Below, one piece after another: positions 35,885 through 46,928 of a stretch of 64,000 nt of DNA. Location: assembly GCF_020731415.2 (NCBI RefSeq), contig NZ_CP088273.1, positions 1,617,001 to 1,681,000 of the forward strand, in the 5' to 3' direction. The DNA comes from Phyllobacterium sp. T1293. GTDB lineage: Bacteria; Pseudomonadota; Alphaproteobacteria; Rhizobiales; Rhizobiaceae. Every line of letters begins with the position of its first letter. The stretch's first letter is position 1. The position numbers and the translations under genes are program-made. Below the pieces are notes generated by a model. It saw only the letters and a program-made list of their open reading frames with translations. It did not search any database and had not been told where the DNA came from.

Positions 35885-38800
35885 CTATTCAGCGGCCTCA
35901 CTGGCAAAGCCCGGTGCCGGATAGGCTGGCACCGTACGCACGCCATGGGGTGCAGCGGTTGCGGGTTCATCCGGCTTGTTCGGACGGAAGCCCCAATGGA
36001 ACGCGCGGGCCATCCAACGGCTGAGATCATCCATGATCGTATAGAAGGACGGCACGAACACCAGCGACAGCACGGTAGAGATCAAGAGACCGCCGATCAC
36101 CGCGATAGCCATCGGCGCACGGAATTCACCGCCATCACCAAAGGCCAGTGCTGCCGGGATCATGCCAGCGGACATGGCAATCGTCGTCATGACAATCGGA
36201 CGGACACGCTTGCGACCGGCATCGATGATAGCCTCATTGCGCGGGATACCGTGTTTCACCTCTTCAATAGCAAAATCCACGAGCATGATGGCGTTCTTGG
36301 TGACAATACCCATCAGCATCAGAATACCGATGACCACAGCCATGGAGACGGAGTTATTGGTGAGCAGCAAGGCGGCGGCCACACCGGCAATCGATAGCGG
36401 CAGCGACATCAGAATGGTGAAGGCGTGGAAGATACTGCCGAACAAAAGGATCAGCACCACAAACACCAGCATCAGCCCCATGATCATGGCATCGCGGAAC
36501 CCGGCAAAGACTTCGCCCATGACTTCCGCGTCACCGGTTTCCTGAATGCGCACACCGTCCGGCATGGTTTTGACCGGCGGTAGGCTTTTGACGATGGAAA
36601 GCCCCTCGCCGATCTCCTTGCCTCCAGCCATATTGGCACCGACAACGACACGGCGTTCACGGTTGAAGCGCTCAATCGACGACGGTCCCTGGCCGAAGCT
36701 GACTTGCGCAATAGAGGCCAGCGGCACCACGACACCCGACGGAGCGGTGACTGTAAGCGTGTTGAGCACGGTAAGGTCACGCCGCGACTCTTCCGTCAGC
36801 TGAACCCGGATCGGGATCTGCCGGTCGCCAACCGTATATTTCGCCAGATTGGCATCGAGATCACCGAGCGTCGCCACCCGAAGGGCATCGGAAACGCCTG
36901 ATGTAGACAGGCCAAGTTCGGCCAGCTTGTCCATGCGCGGCGTAACAATGATTTCGGGGCGATCCAGTGCTGCACTTGATGACACGGCCTGAAAGCTCCC
37001 GGTTGCCATCATGGCGCTCTGCATGGCACGCGCCTGTTCACTGACCTTTTGACCATCCGTGCCGATAACGCCGATAGCAAACTCCCGCTCGCCGCGATCA
37101 TTGACGAAATTGGCACGCAAATCAGGAACTTCCGAAAGCTTGTTGAAGATATCAACTTCAATCTGCTTCTGGGTACGGCTGCGCTCGCTCTTGTGACTAA
37201 GCTTGACGATCATCGTGGCGCGGCGGGTATCCACCTCACCTTTTGGTGACGATCCACCAACGACGTAGGTCTGTTGAACCTCGGGAATTTCCCGGACGCG
37301 GTTTGCGGCTTCGTCGGTGACGCGGCGCGTCTCATCGATGGGAGAGCCCGGTGTCAATTCCAGATTGACGGCAACGCGTGCTTCATCCTGTGGTGGCACG
37401 AAGCCCGATGGCAGGAAGCCCATAGCCCAGATGGCCGTGGCGAACAGCAGCACACCGCTGATCAGCGTTAACCAGCGATAACGCAGCGTCACACCAAGGA
37501 AGCGGGTATAGGCACCAACCCAGCCGCCGGTGTTTTCCTCATGATGCAGACTTTTGCCATCGCGCAGGAGATAGGCCGTCATCATGGGTGTAATCAGACG
37601 CGCCACCAGCAGCGAGAAAAACACGGCGACAGCAACAGTCAGGCCAAACTGTTTGAAATATTGCCCGGCAATACCGCTCATGAAGCTGACGGGTGCAAAG
37701 ACGGCGATGATCGTTACGGAAATCGCGATAACCGCAAGCCCGATTTCATCCGCCGCCTCAAGCGACGCGCGATAGGGCGATTTGCCTGAACGCATGTGCC
37801 GGACAATGTTCTCGATCTCCACGATGGCATCATCGACGAGAATACCCGTCACCAGCGTGATACCGAGCAGGCTGATCAGGTTCAGCGAGAACCCGAGCAT
37901 ATCGATAGCCCAGAATGTGGGAATGGCGGATAGCGGCAGCGCGACCGCCGCAATCAGCGTGGCGCGGATATTGCGCAGGAACAGGAACACCACGACAATC
38001 GACAGAAGCGCACCTTCGACAAGCGAACTCATCGCCGCTTCATAATTGCCATAGGTATAATTGACCGCATTATCGATGATGTTGAAGCGCGTATCGGGAT
38101 ATTTCTGCTTCAACAGGTCCATACGATCCTGAACCCGCTTGAAGACGTCAGCATCGCTGGCACCCTTGGCGCGGAACACACCAAGCGACACAACGGTCTG
38201 GTTGTTCACACGGGCAAAAGATTTGGGCTCCTGAAACGCATCGGTAACAGTACCGATGGCATCAAGCCGCACGGAACGGCCACCGGCAAGAGGTATTTCC
38301 ACGGCGCGCAGATCATCGAGTGAGCGCGAGGCGCCGAGCGTGCGGATGGTCTGCTGCGTTGAACCGAGATCACCGCGCCCGCCTGTCAGATCGGCATTCA
38401 TGGATTTCAAGGCGCGGTTGACATCGGAGGCTGTTACACCCAGCGCTGTCAGGCGATCAGGATCAAGCGAGACACGGATTTCGCGCGTCACACCACCATA
38501 GCGCTCCACACGGCCAACACCTTTTACACCCTGAATGTCGCGCAGAATCTTGTCATCCACGAACCAGGATAATTCTTCCGATGTCATGGTCGGCGCAGAA
38601 ACCGCATAGGTCAGAATGGCCGAACCTTCCACATCCACGGAGCTGACAATAGGCTCCTTGATCGTCGCAGGCAGATCGCTGCGGATGCGGGTGACGGCGT
38701 CCTTGACGTCGTTCAATGCCTTTTGCGTATCCACTTCAAGGCGGAACTCGACCAGTGTGGTGGAACTGCCCTCAGTCAGCGTGGTGATAACATTCTTCAC

Positions 38801-39034
38801 GCCGGTGATATTGGCAACAGAGTCTTCAACCCGCTTGGCGATCTGGGTTTCAAGCTCGCTCGGCGCAACGCCGGGATCGGTGACGGCCACGGAAATCAGC
38901 GGCACATCGATATTGGGAAAGCGGGTAATGGGCAGCTTGGCAAAGCTCATCAGCCCCAGAACCATCAGCACAACGAAAAGCAGGATTGACGGAACCGGAT
39001 TACGGATCGACCAGGCGGAAATGTTCCAGTTCAT
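35885..39034 (-). CDS. bepE: RND efflux pump inner-membrane transporter (HAE1 type, BepE-like)
   Basis: The 1049-residue protein has 12 membrane helices and two large periplasmic loops. The proton-relay acids are seen in VTGILVDDAIVEIENI and the lysine in GIVTKNAIMLVDFAI. It begins SAWSIRNPVPSILLFVVLM. It exports toxic compounds by proton antiport with the adaptor and a TolC-type channel not in this window. It overlaps the adaptor gene by 4 bases. The regulator-adaptor-pump order matches the Brucella bepR-bepD-bepE locus, hence the symbol. Confidence 0.92.
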   Translation of the reverse strand: MNWNISAWSIRNPVPSILLFVVLMVLGLMSFAKLPITRFPNIDVPLISVAVTDPGVAPSELETQIAKRVEDSVANITGVKNVITTLTEGSSTTLVEFRLEVDTQKALNDVKDAVTRIRSDLPATIKEPIVSSVDVEGSAILTYAVSAPTMTSEELSWFVDDKILRDIQGVKGVGRVERYGGVTREIRVSLDPDRLTALGVTASDVNRALKSMNADLTGGRGDLGSTQQTIRTLGASRSLDDLRAVEIPLAGGRSVRLDAIGTVTDAFQEPKSFARVNNQTVVSLGVFRAKGASDADVFKRVQDRMDLLKQKYPDTRFNIIDNAVNYTYGNYEAAMSSLVEGALLSIVVVFLFLRNIRATLIAAVALPLSAIPTFWAIDMLGFSLNLISLLGITLVTGILVDDAIVEIENIVRHMRSGKSPYRASLEAADEIGLAVIAISVTIIAVFAPVSFMSGIAGQYFKQFGLTVAVAVFFSLLVARLITPMMTAYLLRDGKSLHHEENTGGWVGAYTRFLGVTLRYRWLTLISGVLLFATAIWAMGFLPSGFVPPQDEARVAVNLELTPGSPIDETRRVTDEAANRVREIPEVQQTYVVGGSSPKGEVDTRRATMIVKLSHKSERSRTQKQIEVDIFNKLSEVPDLRANFVNDRGEREFAIGVIGTDGQKVSEQARAMQSAMMATGSFQAVSSSAALDRPEIIVTPRMDKLAELGLSTSGVSDALRVATLGDLDANLAKYTVGDRQIPIRVQLTEESRRDLTVLNTLTVTAPSGVVVPLASIAQVSFGQGPSSIERFNRERRVVVGANMAGGKEIGEGLSIVKSLPPVKTMPDGVRIQETGDAEVMGEVFAGFRDAMIMGLMLVFVVLILLFGSIFHAFTILMSLPLSIAGVAAALLLTNNSVSMAVVIGILMLMGIVTKNAIMLVDFAIEEVKHGIPRNEAIIDAGRKRVRPIVMTTIAMSAGMIPAALAFGDGGEFRAPMAIAVIGGLLISTVLSLVFVPSFYTIMDDLSRWMARAFHWGFRPNKPDEPATAAPHGVRTVPAYPAPGFASEAAE

Positions 39035-40230
39035 TTGACCGCCCCCGTCGTTTCATTGGTGATACGAACCGGGGTGACGCGGTCGCCATTGGCAACAAAG
39101 GTGCCGGCACGCGCCACCACATCTTCGCCACGGGCAAGACCGTCAAGCACTTCAACCGCGCGATCACTGCGGATACCGAGCGTCACCTTGCGCGTATCGA
39201 CAACACCGTCCTTCACCACCTGTACGAATGATGTGGAGCCACGATATACCACTGCGGAAAGCGGAACATTGACGCCGTTGCGCCGGGTCAATTCAATGAC
39301 AGCGCGGGCAAAATTGCCGGGGCGGATTGCTTCATTGCGCTCAAGTGAAATCTTGACTGCGCCAAGACGCGAACTGGCCGTGATTTCGGGTGAGATCAAA
39401 CGCACATGACCGCTGACTGGCTGCTCCATGCCGGAAACGCGCACGGATACGGGCATGTCAGGCTTGAGGCGCGGCAGGTCAACTTCAGGAATGTTGGCGG
39501 AAAGCTCAAATTCATTGTCGCGGGCAATGCGGAACAAGGGACCGGCATTCATCGACACGATACCGCCGAGCAATGCGTTGCGGCTGAGCACCACGCCTGA
39601 GGTTGGCGCTTTTACATCAGCTTTCTCAATCCGCAGCAGGACATCGCGTTTTTGTGCAGCCACCAGTTGCAGCTGCGACTGGCTGGCAACCAGCGCCTGC
39701 CGGGAGGTGTTGAGCCGGGCATTGGCGCTGTCATGGGCATTGGTGGCGTTGTCGAAGTCGGCCTTGGAGGTGATCCCCTTGGCAGATAGCGCGCGGGCAC
39801 GGTCCAGCGCTTCCTGCGCCTGCCGGACAGCGATCTGCGCGTCAACAATCTGCGCTTCAGACTGGGCAATGGATGCTTCAGCCTGTGCCCGCTGCGCTTC
39901 GATCTGTGCCAGCTGGATTTCGAGGGATGACTTGTCGAGGCGGGCAATGATCTCGCTCTCCTTTACAAAGTCGCCCTGATCTGCGCCAAGCTCAAGCACG
40001 ATCAGCCCGGCGACATCGGTTCCAACGGCAACTTCCTGCCGGGGAACGATTGTGCCCGTGACGGTGATGCTTGCGACCATCTCGCCCTCGGCGGCCGGGA
40101 TGACATTGATGACAGGCGGCTTGACCCTCTGCACCAATGCATCATCGGCGAAAGCGCCTGAGACGAGCATGGACGACAGGCCAAGGGCCAGAACGATAGG
40201 TGTCAGAACTTTGTTGCGGCGGTTGCGCAT
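39031..40230 (-). CDS. bepD: RND efflux periplasmic adaptor (BepD-like)
   Basis: The 399-residue protein has a signal sequence (VLTPIVLALGLSSMLVSGAF), the barrel-sandwich hybrid halves (SITVTGTIVPRQEVAVG and VKAPTSGVVLSRNALLGG), a long helical hairpin (IEAQRAQAEASIAQSEAQ), and a beta-barrel (NGVNVPLSAVVYRGS). It bridges the inner-membrane pump and outer-membrane channel. It is coupled to bepE through ATGA and lies 64 bases downstream of the TetR gene. Confidence 0.92.
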   Translation of the reverse strand: MRNRRNKVLTPIVLALGLSSMLVSGAFADDALVQRVKPPVINVIPAAEGEMVASITVTGTIVPRQEVAVGTDVAGLIVLELGADQGDFVKESEIIARLDKSSLEIQLAQIEAQRAQAEASIAQSEAQIVDAQIAVRQAQEALDRARALSAKGITSKADFDNATNAHDSANARLNTSRQALVASQSQLQLVAAQKRDVLLRIEKADVKAPTSGVVLSRNALLGGIVSMNAGPLFRIARDNEFELSANIPEVDLPRLKPDMPVSVRVSGMEQPVSGHVRLISPEITASSRLGAVKISLERNEAIRPGNFARAVIELTRRNGVNVPLSAVVYRGSTSFVQVVKDGVVDTRKVTLGIRSDRAVEVLDGLARGEDVVARAGTFVANGDRVTPVRITNETTGAVK

Positions 40231-40294
40231 CGGATGACCTGATCAAAAGAGGTATTTGCCGGGATCGGTAGTTCAGTAATTTTATGCGTATGTT

Positions 40295-41005
40295 TTATGC
40301 TTTTACCGGGCGCAAAATCGCCACGGCGAGCGCCCGGAACATCGGTTCCAGCGCTTCGACAGGCACACCCTGTGCCGGAAAATTCCGCATGATCACGCCC
40401 TCGCCCATGGCAGCAAGCGTTGCTGCAACGAGGCCAAGATCGCCAATGGGATCAATCTCGCCGCGATTCTTGGCAGCGCTGATGGCCGACAGAAGCTGTT
40501 CGCGCATCTGCCCTTCATAAAGCTCGCACTGGGCAGCAACGGCTTCATTGCGGATGGCCTCGGCCCGTATTTCCGCGAAAATCCGGGCATTTGCATCACC
40601 AACACCATCGCCGGTGCTGGTCGCGGATTTTTGGTGGATATGTTCCATTCCAACCATCACCAAGGCGTCGATAATGTTGTCGTATGCGCTCATACGATCG
40701 AGAATTTCGGCGCTTGCCTTGCGGTGGGCCGCGACAATGGTCTCGATAATCGACTCTTTCGACGGGAAGTAACGGTAAAGCGCGCCGGGGCTCATGCCCG
40801 CTTCGGAGCAGATGTCATTCATGGACGCGCCGTGAAACCCTGCCCGAACAAAACAGGTAGTCGCCGCTTCCAGAATGCGCGCTTCCTGAACTTCGCGGTT
40901 CTGTGCCCGTTTGCCGAAGAGTTTGGTGACAAAACAGCCGCTCTCCCTGTCCGATTTCTCATCGGCAAGGCGCCCGGTCGGTCTTGGGAGAATGTCATCA
41001 ACCAT
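40295..41005 (-). CDS. bepR: TetR-family repressor (BepR-like)
   Basis: The product starts MVDDILPRPTGRLADE and has an N-terminal HTH (ARILEAATTCFVRAGFHGAS, MNDICSEAGMSPGALYRYFPSKESII) and a larger ligand-binding C-terminal domain. It very probably represses itself and the adjacent pump. Two repeated palindromes lie 20-90 bases upstream of its ATG. A TTG 4 codons further upstream is possible. The symbol follows the Brucella locus order. Confidence 0.88.
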   Translation of the reverse strand: MVDDILPRPTGRLADEKSDRESGCFVTKLFGKRAQNREVQEARILEAATTCFVRAGFHGASMNDICSEAGMSPGALYRYFPSKESIIETIVAAHRKASAEILDRMSAYDNIIDALVMVGMEHIHQKSATSTGDGVGDANARIFAEIRAEAIRNEAVAAQCELYEGQMREQLLSAISAAKNRGEIDPIGDLGLVAATLAAMGEGVIMRNFPAQGVPVEALEPMFRALAVAILRPVKA

Positions 41006-41025
41006 GCGGCACCACAAAAAAGAGC

Positions 41026-41092
41026 GAATGTTCGTTCTCGTTTATAGCGAAACGCAATCATCGTCAATACGAGAATGAACGTTCTCGTTTAT
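41026..41092 (-). promoter_or_regulatory. Twin operator-like palindromes upstream of bepR
   Basis: GAATGTTCGTTCTCGTTTAT (41026-41045) and GAATGAACGTTCTCGTTTAT (41073-41092) are 18/20 identical and 47 bases apart. The second is centred in an ACGAGAA-TGAACG-TTCTCGT palindrome. They lie just upstream of the TetR start and likely bind its own product. Confidence 0.6.
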
Positions 41093-41119
41093 ATTTTCAA
41101 TCAACCGGCAAATTGCGTG

Positions 41120-43402
41120 TCAGGAAAACTTGCCCGAGCGTGGGAAACCCTTGGGCACCATACGGCCAGCGGAAGCACGCGGACCGATCCACTCGATCAG
41201 TTCATCCTTGCTGCGCGTGAAGGTACGGTCAGCCGCATCCTGCCATGTCAGCCCCTGCTCCATGGCAAAAACCCGGATGTCGGATACGCCGCCATCCTTG
41301 TAGCGCTGCAGGCGCACACCCTTGCCACGGCCAAGCTCCGGGATTTCCGACAGCGGGAACACCAGCATCTTGCGGTTTTCACCAACAATGGCGACGCTAT
41401 CACCGACAACAGGAACACAATGGCGTGCCTCATCCGGTGCCTTGACGTTCATCACCTGCCTGCCCTTGCGGGTATTGGCCATAACGTCTGCCTCGGGCAC
41501 AAGGAAGCCATTGCCGTCATGCGACGACAGGAGCAATTGGCGTCCGGGATTGTGGACGAAGGCCGTGACGATATCCTGATCGTTCTCCATATCGACGATG
41601 ATACGGATAGGCTCGCCATGACCGCGCCCGCCCGGCAGGCTGTTGGCACCAATGGTGTAGAACTTGCCGCCGGTGGTCAGGACAAGAATCCTGTCGGTGG
41701 TTTCCGCATGGAACGCCAGTTTCAGCTTGTCGCCTTCCTTGAAGGTCAGGGCAGCAAAATCAGGCAGATGGCCCTTCATGGCGCGCAACCAGCCTTTTTC
41801 CGAGACGACAACCGTAACCGGCTCCTTCTCGATCATGGCGTGGTGCATGTCGGTCAGATCATGCTGCGGCGCATCGGCAAAGGTCGTGCGACGCTTGCCC
41901 AGAGGCGTATCTGCCGCATATTTCTTCTGCATTTCAGCGATCTGCCAGGAAATCGTCTGCCACTGCTTGGTGTCGGAGGCCAGCAATTGCTCGATTTCGC
42001 CCTTTTCGGCGGTCAGGCCGTCGAATTCCTTGCGGATTTCGAATTCCTCAAGCTTGCGCAGTGAACGCAGGCGCATATTGAGAACAGCTTCAGCCTGAAC
42101 ATCCGTCAGCCCGAAGCGGGCCATCATTTCCTGCTTCGGCTCATCCTCCTCGCGGATGATGCGGATCACCTCATCGAGATTAAGATAGGCAATGAGAAAG
42201 CCGCCGAGAATTTCCAGACGCCGCTCGATTTCGGCCAGCCGGTGGCGTGAACGGCGAATGAGCACGTCCTTGCGGTGCTCAAGCCATTGCTGGAGCACGT
42301 CCTTCAAGGACAGGACATTTGGCACCTTGCCATTGGTCAGCACATTCATGTTCAGCGGGAAGCGCGTTTCAAGCTCGGAAAGCTTGAACAGGGATTCCAT
42401 CAGAATATCAGGATTGACGCTGCGGCTCTTGGGTTCGAGCACGATGCGCACGTCTTCGGTGGATTCGTCGCGCACATCGTCAAGCAGCGGCAGCTTCTTG
42501 GCGATCAGCAATTCGGCGATTTTTTCGATCAGCCGCGACTTTTGCACCTGATAGGGAATTTCGGTGATGACGATGATCCAGGTGCCGCGTCCCTGATCCT
42601 CCACCTCCCAGCGCGCACGCAGGCGAAACCCGCCCCGTCCGGTCTTGTAGGCATCGAGAATGGCATCGGCGCTTTCGACCAGTACGCCGCCGGTCGGAAA
42701 ATCCGGGCCGCGCACCATGGTCCTGGTATGATCAGCTGCATCTTCTTCGAGTGAAACAAGATCTTCAACCGTCGCGTCGGGATGCTTGATCAGATACAAC
42801 GCGGCGGCGCAGAGTTCCGAGACATTGTGCGGCGGGATTGATGTGGCCATGCCAACGGCAATACCGGATGAGCCATTGGCCAGCAGATTTGGAAATGCGC
42901 CGGGAAGAACAATCGGCTCTTCATCTTCATCATTATAGGTCGGGCGAAAATCAACCGCGTCTTCGGTGATCCCCTCCAGAAGCAGCATGGCGACATCGGT
43001 CATGCGCGCTTCGGTGTAACGCATGGCGGCCGGGTTATCGCCGTCAATATTGCCGAAATTGCCCTGCCCGTCGACCACAGGATAGCGCACGGCAAAATCC
43101 TGCGACAGGCGCACCAGCGCATCGTAGATCGACTGGTCGCCATGCGGATGGAATTTACCCATCACTTCACCGACGATACGGGCGCATTTTGCATAGGACT
43201 GATCAGGCGAAAGCCTCAGCAGACGCATCGCATGCATAATTCTGCGATGAACGGGTTTCAGCCCGTCACGCACGTCAGGCAAGGCACGGTTTGTGATCGT
43301 CGAAAGCGCATAGGCAAGATAGCGCTGTTCAAGCGCTGCCTTCAGATCAACCGGTTCAACATTATCGTCGCCATTGTCTGGCGGAATCAGGCTTTTTCCC
43401 AT
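41120..43402 (-). CDS. parC: DNA topoisomerase IV subunit A
   Basis: The 760-residue protein has [34 protein letters not shown], and [13 protein letters not shown] with catalytic Tyr129. The C-terminal part contains blade repeats such as [10 protein letters not shown] and [20 protein letters not shown]. It decatenates chromosomes with ParE. In the quinolone region the position equal to E. coli Ser80 is Gln90 and the Glu84 equivalent is Asp94. It is upstream of bepR on the same strand. Confidence 0.95.
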   Translation of the reverse strand: MGKSLIPPDNGDDNVEPVDLKAALEQRYLAYALSTITNRALPDVRDGLKPVHRRIMHAMRLLRLSPDQSYAKCARIVGEVMGKFHPHGDQSIYDALVRLSQDFAVRYPVVDGQGNFGNIDGDNPAAMRYTEARMTDVAMLLLEGITEDAVDFRPTYNDEDEEPIVLPGAFPNLLANGSSGIAVGMATSIPPHNVSELCAAALYLIKHPDATVEDLVSLEEDAADHTRTMVRGPDFPTGGVLVESADAILDAYKTGRGGFRLRARWEVEDQGRGTWIIVITEIPYQVQKSRLIEKIAELLIAKKLPLLDDVRDESTEDVRIVLEPKSRSVNPDILMESLFKLSELETRFPLNMNVLTNGKVPNVLSLKDVLQQWLEHRKDVLIRRSRHRLAEIERRLEILGGFLIAYLNLDEVIRIIREEDEPKQEMMARFGLTDVQAEAVLNMRLRSLRKLEEFEIRKEFDGLTAEKGEIEQLLASDTKQWQTISWQIAEMQKKYAADTPLGKRRTTFADAPQHDLTDMHHAMIEKEPVTVVVSEKGWLRAMKGHLPDFAALTFKEGDKLKLAFHAETTDRILVLTTGGKFYTIGANSLPGGRGHGEPIRIIVDMENDQDIVTAFVHNPGRQLLLSSHDGNGFLVPEADVMANTRKGRQVMNVKAPDEARHCVPVVGDSVAIVGENRKMLVFPLSEIPELGRGKGVRLQRYKDGGVSDIRVFAMEQGLTWQDAADRTFTRSKDELIEWIGPRASAGRMVPKGFPRSGKFS

Positions 43403-43624
43403 GTCAATGGGTTATCAACTCACTGAATCGCGAGCAAGCAATGATTCGCCAAGATCACAGCCTGTTGCGCTTCGTGACGGCTAAAAAATAGGCGGGGCTT
43501 GCTTCCGTCCGCCAAATCTGACTTTCTACCGCCGAATTTGCCAAAATTCATGCCGCATGACCGTCATAGTTTTGCCGCGCGACATGCGATAGAACTACCT
43601 ACTGACCAAAACAAGGAATCCACT

Positions 43625-44824
43625 ATGCGTCCAACCACCTCTCTGAAATCCGGCTTGCACCTTATGGCTGCGACCACTGCCCTCGTCGTTGTCTTTGCCG
43701 GTTCAGCCTATGCGGTGGACGGTAATGCCGTAGCTGCCCGTTTGAAGGCTGTCTATGGTGAACAGGGTGGCACCCTGGAGTTCGGGAATGTCGAAACCAA
43801 TGGCTCGACAATTGTTCTCAAGGACACCAAGATTTCGGCAACCGGCGTCAAGGACAGCTTCAAAGCTGGTGACGTAACATTGACCGACGTCAATGATATT
43901 TCCGGCGGTGGTTTCAAGATCGGCTCTTTGACCGTACCGGACATCAGCTTCAACCCAGAAGGCGAAGCTGACAGCAAGGTTGCCGTTGAAGGTATCAAGC
44001 TGGAAGGCATCACCCTTCCCGCCGAAGGAGCAACCGACCCTCTGGCAAAGATGATGCAATATGAAAAGGGCGGCGTGAAGCAGATCAACGTCAATGCCAA
44101 GGGCAAAGACGTATTCTCCGCCAGCAATCTGACCGTTAAGATCTCACCGCTCACTGCGTCTGCTCCTGTCGTATTCACATCCAATGTCGAGAGCTTCAAG
44201 GCTGATCTTACAGGCGTGGAAGATCCGAAGACCAAGGACGCGCTCAAGGCACTCGGTTATGAAACTGTTTCAGGCAAAATCGACTTCAACGGCTCGTGGA
44301 ATGTTCCTGATGGTCGCCTGAACCTCGACAAGTTTGATTTCATTGCTGACAATGCGGGCACCCTTGGCTTCAAGCTTGATATCTCCGGTTACACGCTCGA
44401 TTTCATCAAGGGCATGCAGGAAGCCGTCAAGAAAGGCGAAGGCAAAACTGATGAAGCACAGGGCATGGCCATGCTTGGCCTGATGCAGCAGTTGAGCTTC
44501 ACCGGTGCGTCGATCCGCTTTGACGATGGTTCGGTTACAAACAAAGCGCTCGATTATGCTGCCAAGCAGCAGGGTATGAAGCGCGATGATCTGGTCAATC
44601 AGGGCAAGGCAATTCTGCCGATGATGGCGGCACAGCTCGGCAACGCCGAATTTGCACAGGCATTGGGAACAGCTGTCAGTGCCTATCTCGATAGCCCGAA
44701 GAACATCGAGATCAAGGCTGCTCCAGCCAAGTCTGTTCCATTTGCGATCATCGCAGCTGGCGGCATGGCTGATCCGAAGTCGCTGATCAAGACACTTGGC
44801 GTCACTGTTAACGCCAATCAGTAA
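43625..44824 (+). CDS. Exported protein of unknown function (repeated beta domain)
   Basis: The 399-residue product begins with a signal peptide (LHLMAATTALVVVFAGSAYA). The body has alternating beta-type segments (GGTLEFGNVETNGSTIVL, AGDVTLTDVNDISGGGFKIG, DGRLNLDKFDFIADNAGTLG) and ends SLIKTLGVTVNANQ. The pattern recalls AsmA-like or lipid-binding periplasmic beta proteins, but I cannot name the family. AAGGA precedes the ATG. A longer frame to 43499 lies in the upstream gap. Confidence 0.75.
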   Translation: MRPTTSLKSGLHLMAATTALVVVFAGSAYAVDGNAVAARLKAVYGEQGGTLEFGNVETNGSTIVLKDTKISATGVKDSFKAGDVTLTDVNDISGGGFKIGSLTVPDISFNPEGEADSKVAVEGIKLEGITLPAEGATDPLAKMMQYEKGGVKQINVNAKGKDVFSASNLTVKISPLTASAPVVFTSNVESFKADLTGVEDPKTKDALKALGYETVSGKIDFNGSWNVPDGRLNLDKFDFIADNAGTLGFKLDISGYTLDFIKGMQEAVKKGEGKTDEAQGMAMLGLMQQLSFTGASIRFDDGSVTNKALDYAAKQQGMKRDDLVNQGKAILPMMAAQLGNAEFAQALGTAVSAYLDSPKNIEIKAAPAKSVPFAIIAAGGMADPKSLIKTLGVTVNANQ

Positions 44825-44842
44825 TCCACACGGACAACAACG

Positions 44843-44873
44843 AAAAAGCCCGGCATCGCTGCCGGGCTTTTTG
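44843..44873. terminator. Bidirectional terminator
   Basis: AAAAAGCCCGGCA / TGCCGGGCTTTTT with a short loop serves the convergent exported-protein and aspS genes. Confidence 0.9.
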
Positions 44874-44901
44874 TTTGTCTGGAGTCGGTTAGAAAGGGTT
44901 T

Positions 44902-46692
44902 TTAATCCTCTTTCTTCATCGGCGCGAGGCGGATGTGGAGATCGCGCAGCTGGGCTGGCGACACATCGGATGGTGCGTTCATCAGAAGGTCATAGGCCTG
45001 CTGGTTCATCGGGAACATGGTGATTTCGCGCAGGTTCTTCGCACCCACGAGCAGCATCACGATACGGTCGATACCGGCAGCCATACCGCCATGCGGCGGT
45101 GCGCCATACTGGAACGCACGATAAAGACCACCAAAGCGCTCTTCCACCGTTTCACGCGAATGGCCGACCGCTTCAAATGCCTTGACCATGGTCTCAGGCA
45201 GATGGTTGCGGATACCGCCAGAGGAAATCTCGAAGCCGTTGCAGACGAGATCGTACTGGAACGCCTTGATCGTCAGCGGGTCCTGATTTTCCAGCGCATC
45301 AATGCCACCCTGTGGCATGGAGAACGGGTTGTGAGCGAAATCGATCTTCTTTTCTTCTTCCAGCCACTCGAAGAATGGGAAATCGACAATCCAGCACAGC
45401 TTGAACTGGTCGCGGTCAACGAGGTTCAGTTCCTCGCCAGCGCGGGTACGTGCGGCACCTGCGAAGGAAACGAATTTCTTCGGATCGCCAGCAACGAAGA
45501 ATGCCGCATCGCCATCGTCAAGACCAAGCTGCACGCGCAATGCTTCAGTACGCTCCGGTCCGATGTTCTTGGCAAGTGGGCCAGCGCCCTCAAGCGCTTC
45601 GCCTTCCTTGCGCCAGAAGATATAGCCGAGGCCCGGCTGTCCCTCGCCCTGCGCCCAGGAATTCATACGGTCGCAGAATGCACGCGAACCGCCCGTCTTG
45701 GCCGGAATGGCCCAGACTTCGACCTTCGGGTCGTTGGCGATCATGTTGGCGAAAACCTTGAAGCCGGAACCAGCGAAATGCTCGGTCACGGCCTGCATTT
45801 CGATCGGGTTGCGCAGGTCAGGCTTGTCGGAGCCATATTTGCGCATGGAAACGTCATAGGCGATGCGCGGGAATTCCTGCGTAACAGGCTTGCCCTCGGC
45901 AAACTCTTCGAAAACGCCGCGCAGAACGGGTTCCATGGTCGCCAGAACATCTTCCTGCTCGACAAAGCTCATTTCAACGTCGAGCTGGTAGAATTCACCC
46001 GGCAGACGGTCAGCGCGCGGGTCTTCATCGCGGAAGCATGGCGCGATCTGGAAGTAACGGTCGAAACCGGACATCATGATCAGCTGCTTGTACTGCTGCG
46101 GCGCCTGCGGCAGCGCATAGAACTTGCCGGCATGAATGCGACTTGGCACGAGGAAGTCGCGCGCGCCTTCCGGCGAGGAAGCCGTCAGGATAGGCGTTGA
46201 GAATTCCGTGAAGCCGATATCGGTCATGCGGCGGCGCATGGCGGCAATGATCTTGGTGCGCGACATGATGTTCTTGTGCAGCGTATCGCGGCGCAGATCG
46301 AGGAAGCGGTATTTCAGGCGAATATCCTCAGGATAGTCGAGTTCACCGAACACCGGCAGCGGCAGTTCCTTGGCAGCCGAGAGAATCTCGATCTCGCGGG
46401 CAAAAACTTCGATCTCGCCAGTGGGCATGTTCGCATTGACAGTATCATCCGTGCGGGCCTTCACTTCACCATCCACGCGGATAACCCATTCGCCGCGCAC
46501 GGTCTCGGCCACCTTGAATGCGGGCGAGTCGGGGCTGGCAACGATCTGGGTCAGACCGTAATGATCGCGGATATCGATAAAGAGAATACCGCCATGGTCG
46601 CGGACGCGATGAACCCAACCGGAAAGACGAACTGTCGAACCAACGTCGGATTTCCGCAGGGCGGCGCAGGTATGGCTGCGGTAACGGTGCAT
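44902..46692 (-). CDS. aspS: Aspartyl-tRNA synthetase
   Basis: From [21 protein letters not shown] the product is 596 residues. It has the OB-fold anticodon domain ([23 protein letters not shown]), the class II motif 2 region ([24 protein letters not shown]) and motif 3 ([19 protein letters not shown]), plus the bacterial insertion. It charges tRNA-Asp and, in organisms with GatCAB, may also charge tRNA-Asn. The longer frame extends 30 codons but is not family-like. Confidence 0.96.
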   Translation of the reverse strand: MHRYRSHTCAALRKSDVGSTVRLSGWVHRVRDHGGILFIDIRDHYGLTQIVASPDSPAFKVAETVRGEWVIRVDGEVKARTDDTVNANMPTGEIEVFAREIEILSAAKELPLPVFGELDYPEDIRLKYRFLDLRRDTLHKNIMSRTKIIAAMRRRMTDIGFTEFSTPILTASSPEGARDFLVPSRIHAGKFYALPQAPQQYKQLIMMSGFDRYFQIAPCFRDEDPRADRLPGEFYQLDVEMSFVEQEDVLATMEPVLRGVFEEFAEGKPVTQEFPRIAYDVSMRKYGSDKPDLRNPIEMQAVTEHFAGSGFKVFANMIANDPKVEVWAIPAKTGGSRAFCDRMNSWAQGEGQPGLGYIFWRKEGEALEGAGPLAKNIGPERTEALRVQLGLDDGDAAFFVAGDPKKFVSFAGAARTRAGEELNLVDRDQFKLCWIVDFPFFEWLEEEKKIDFAHNPFSMPQGGIDALENQDPLTIKAFQYDLVCNGFEISSGGIRNHLPETMVKAFEAVGHSRETVEERFGGLYRAFQYGAPPHGGMAAGIDRIVMLLVGAKNLREITMFPMNQQAYDLLMNAPSDVSPAQLRDLHIRLAPMKKED

Positions 46693-46928
46693 GATATGTG
46701 CCTCTGAGATGCTTGATGCTTGTTGCCGGAAGGCGTGAAGAAAGCCCCGGATATAATCTGGAATTTGCGCGGACAAGCGCATTTTGACGATGATTTGTCA
46801 AGATTGCGAATTGCCCGATGGGGCATTTGTGAGCCCCAAACAGCTATATGCAAGCAATGACAGCGCTCTGGTAACGAAGAAACTCAGACAGACGAGACAA
46901 ATGCATTTCCATTCGCTATAGAAATTTC

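Noticed and set aside
44935..46200. 421-codon open frame opposite aspS
   Set aside because: It is the antisense of a well-supported gene in high-GC DNA, with no recognisable content.
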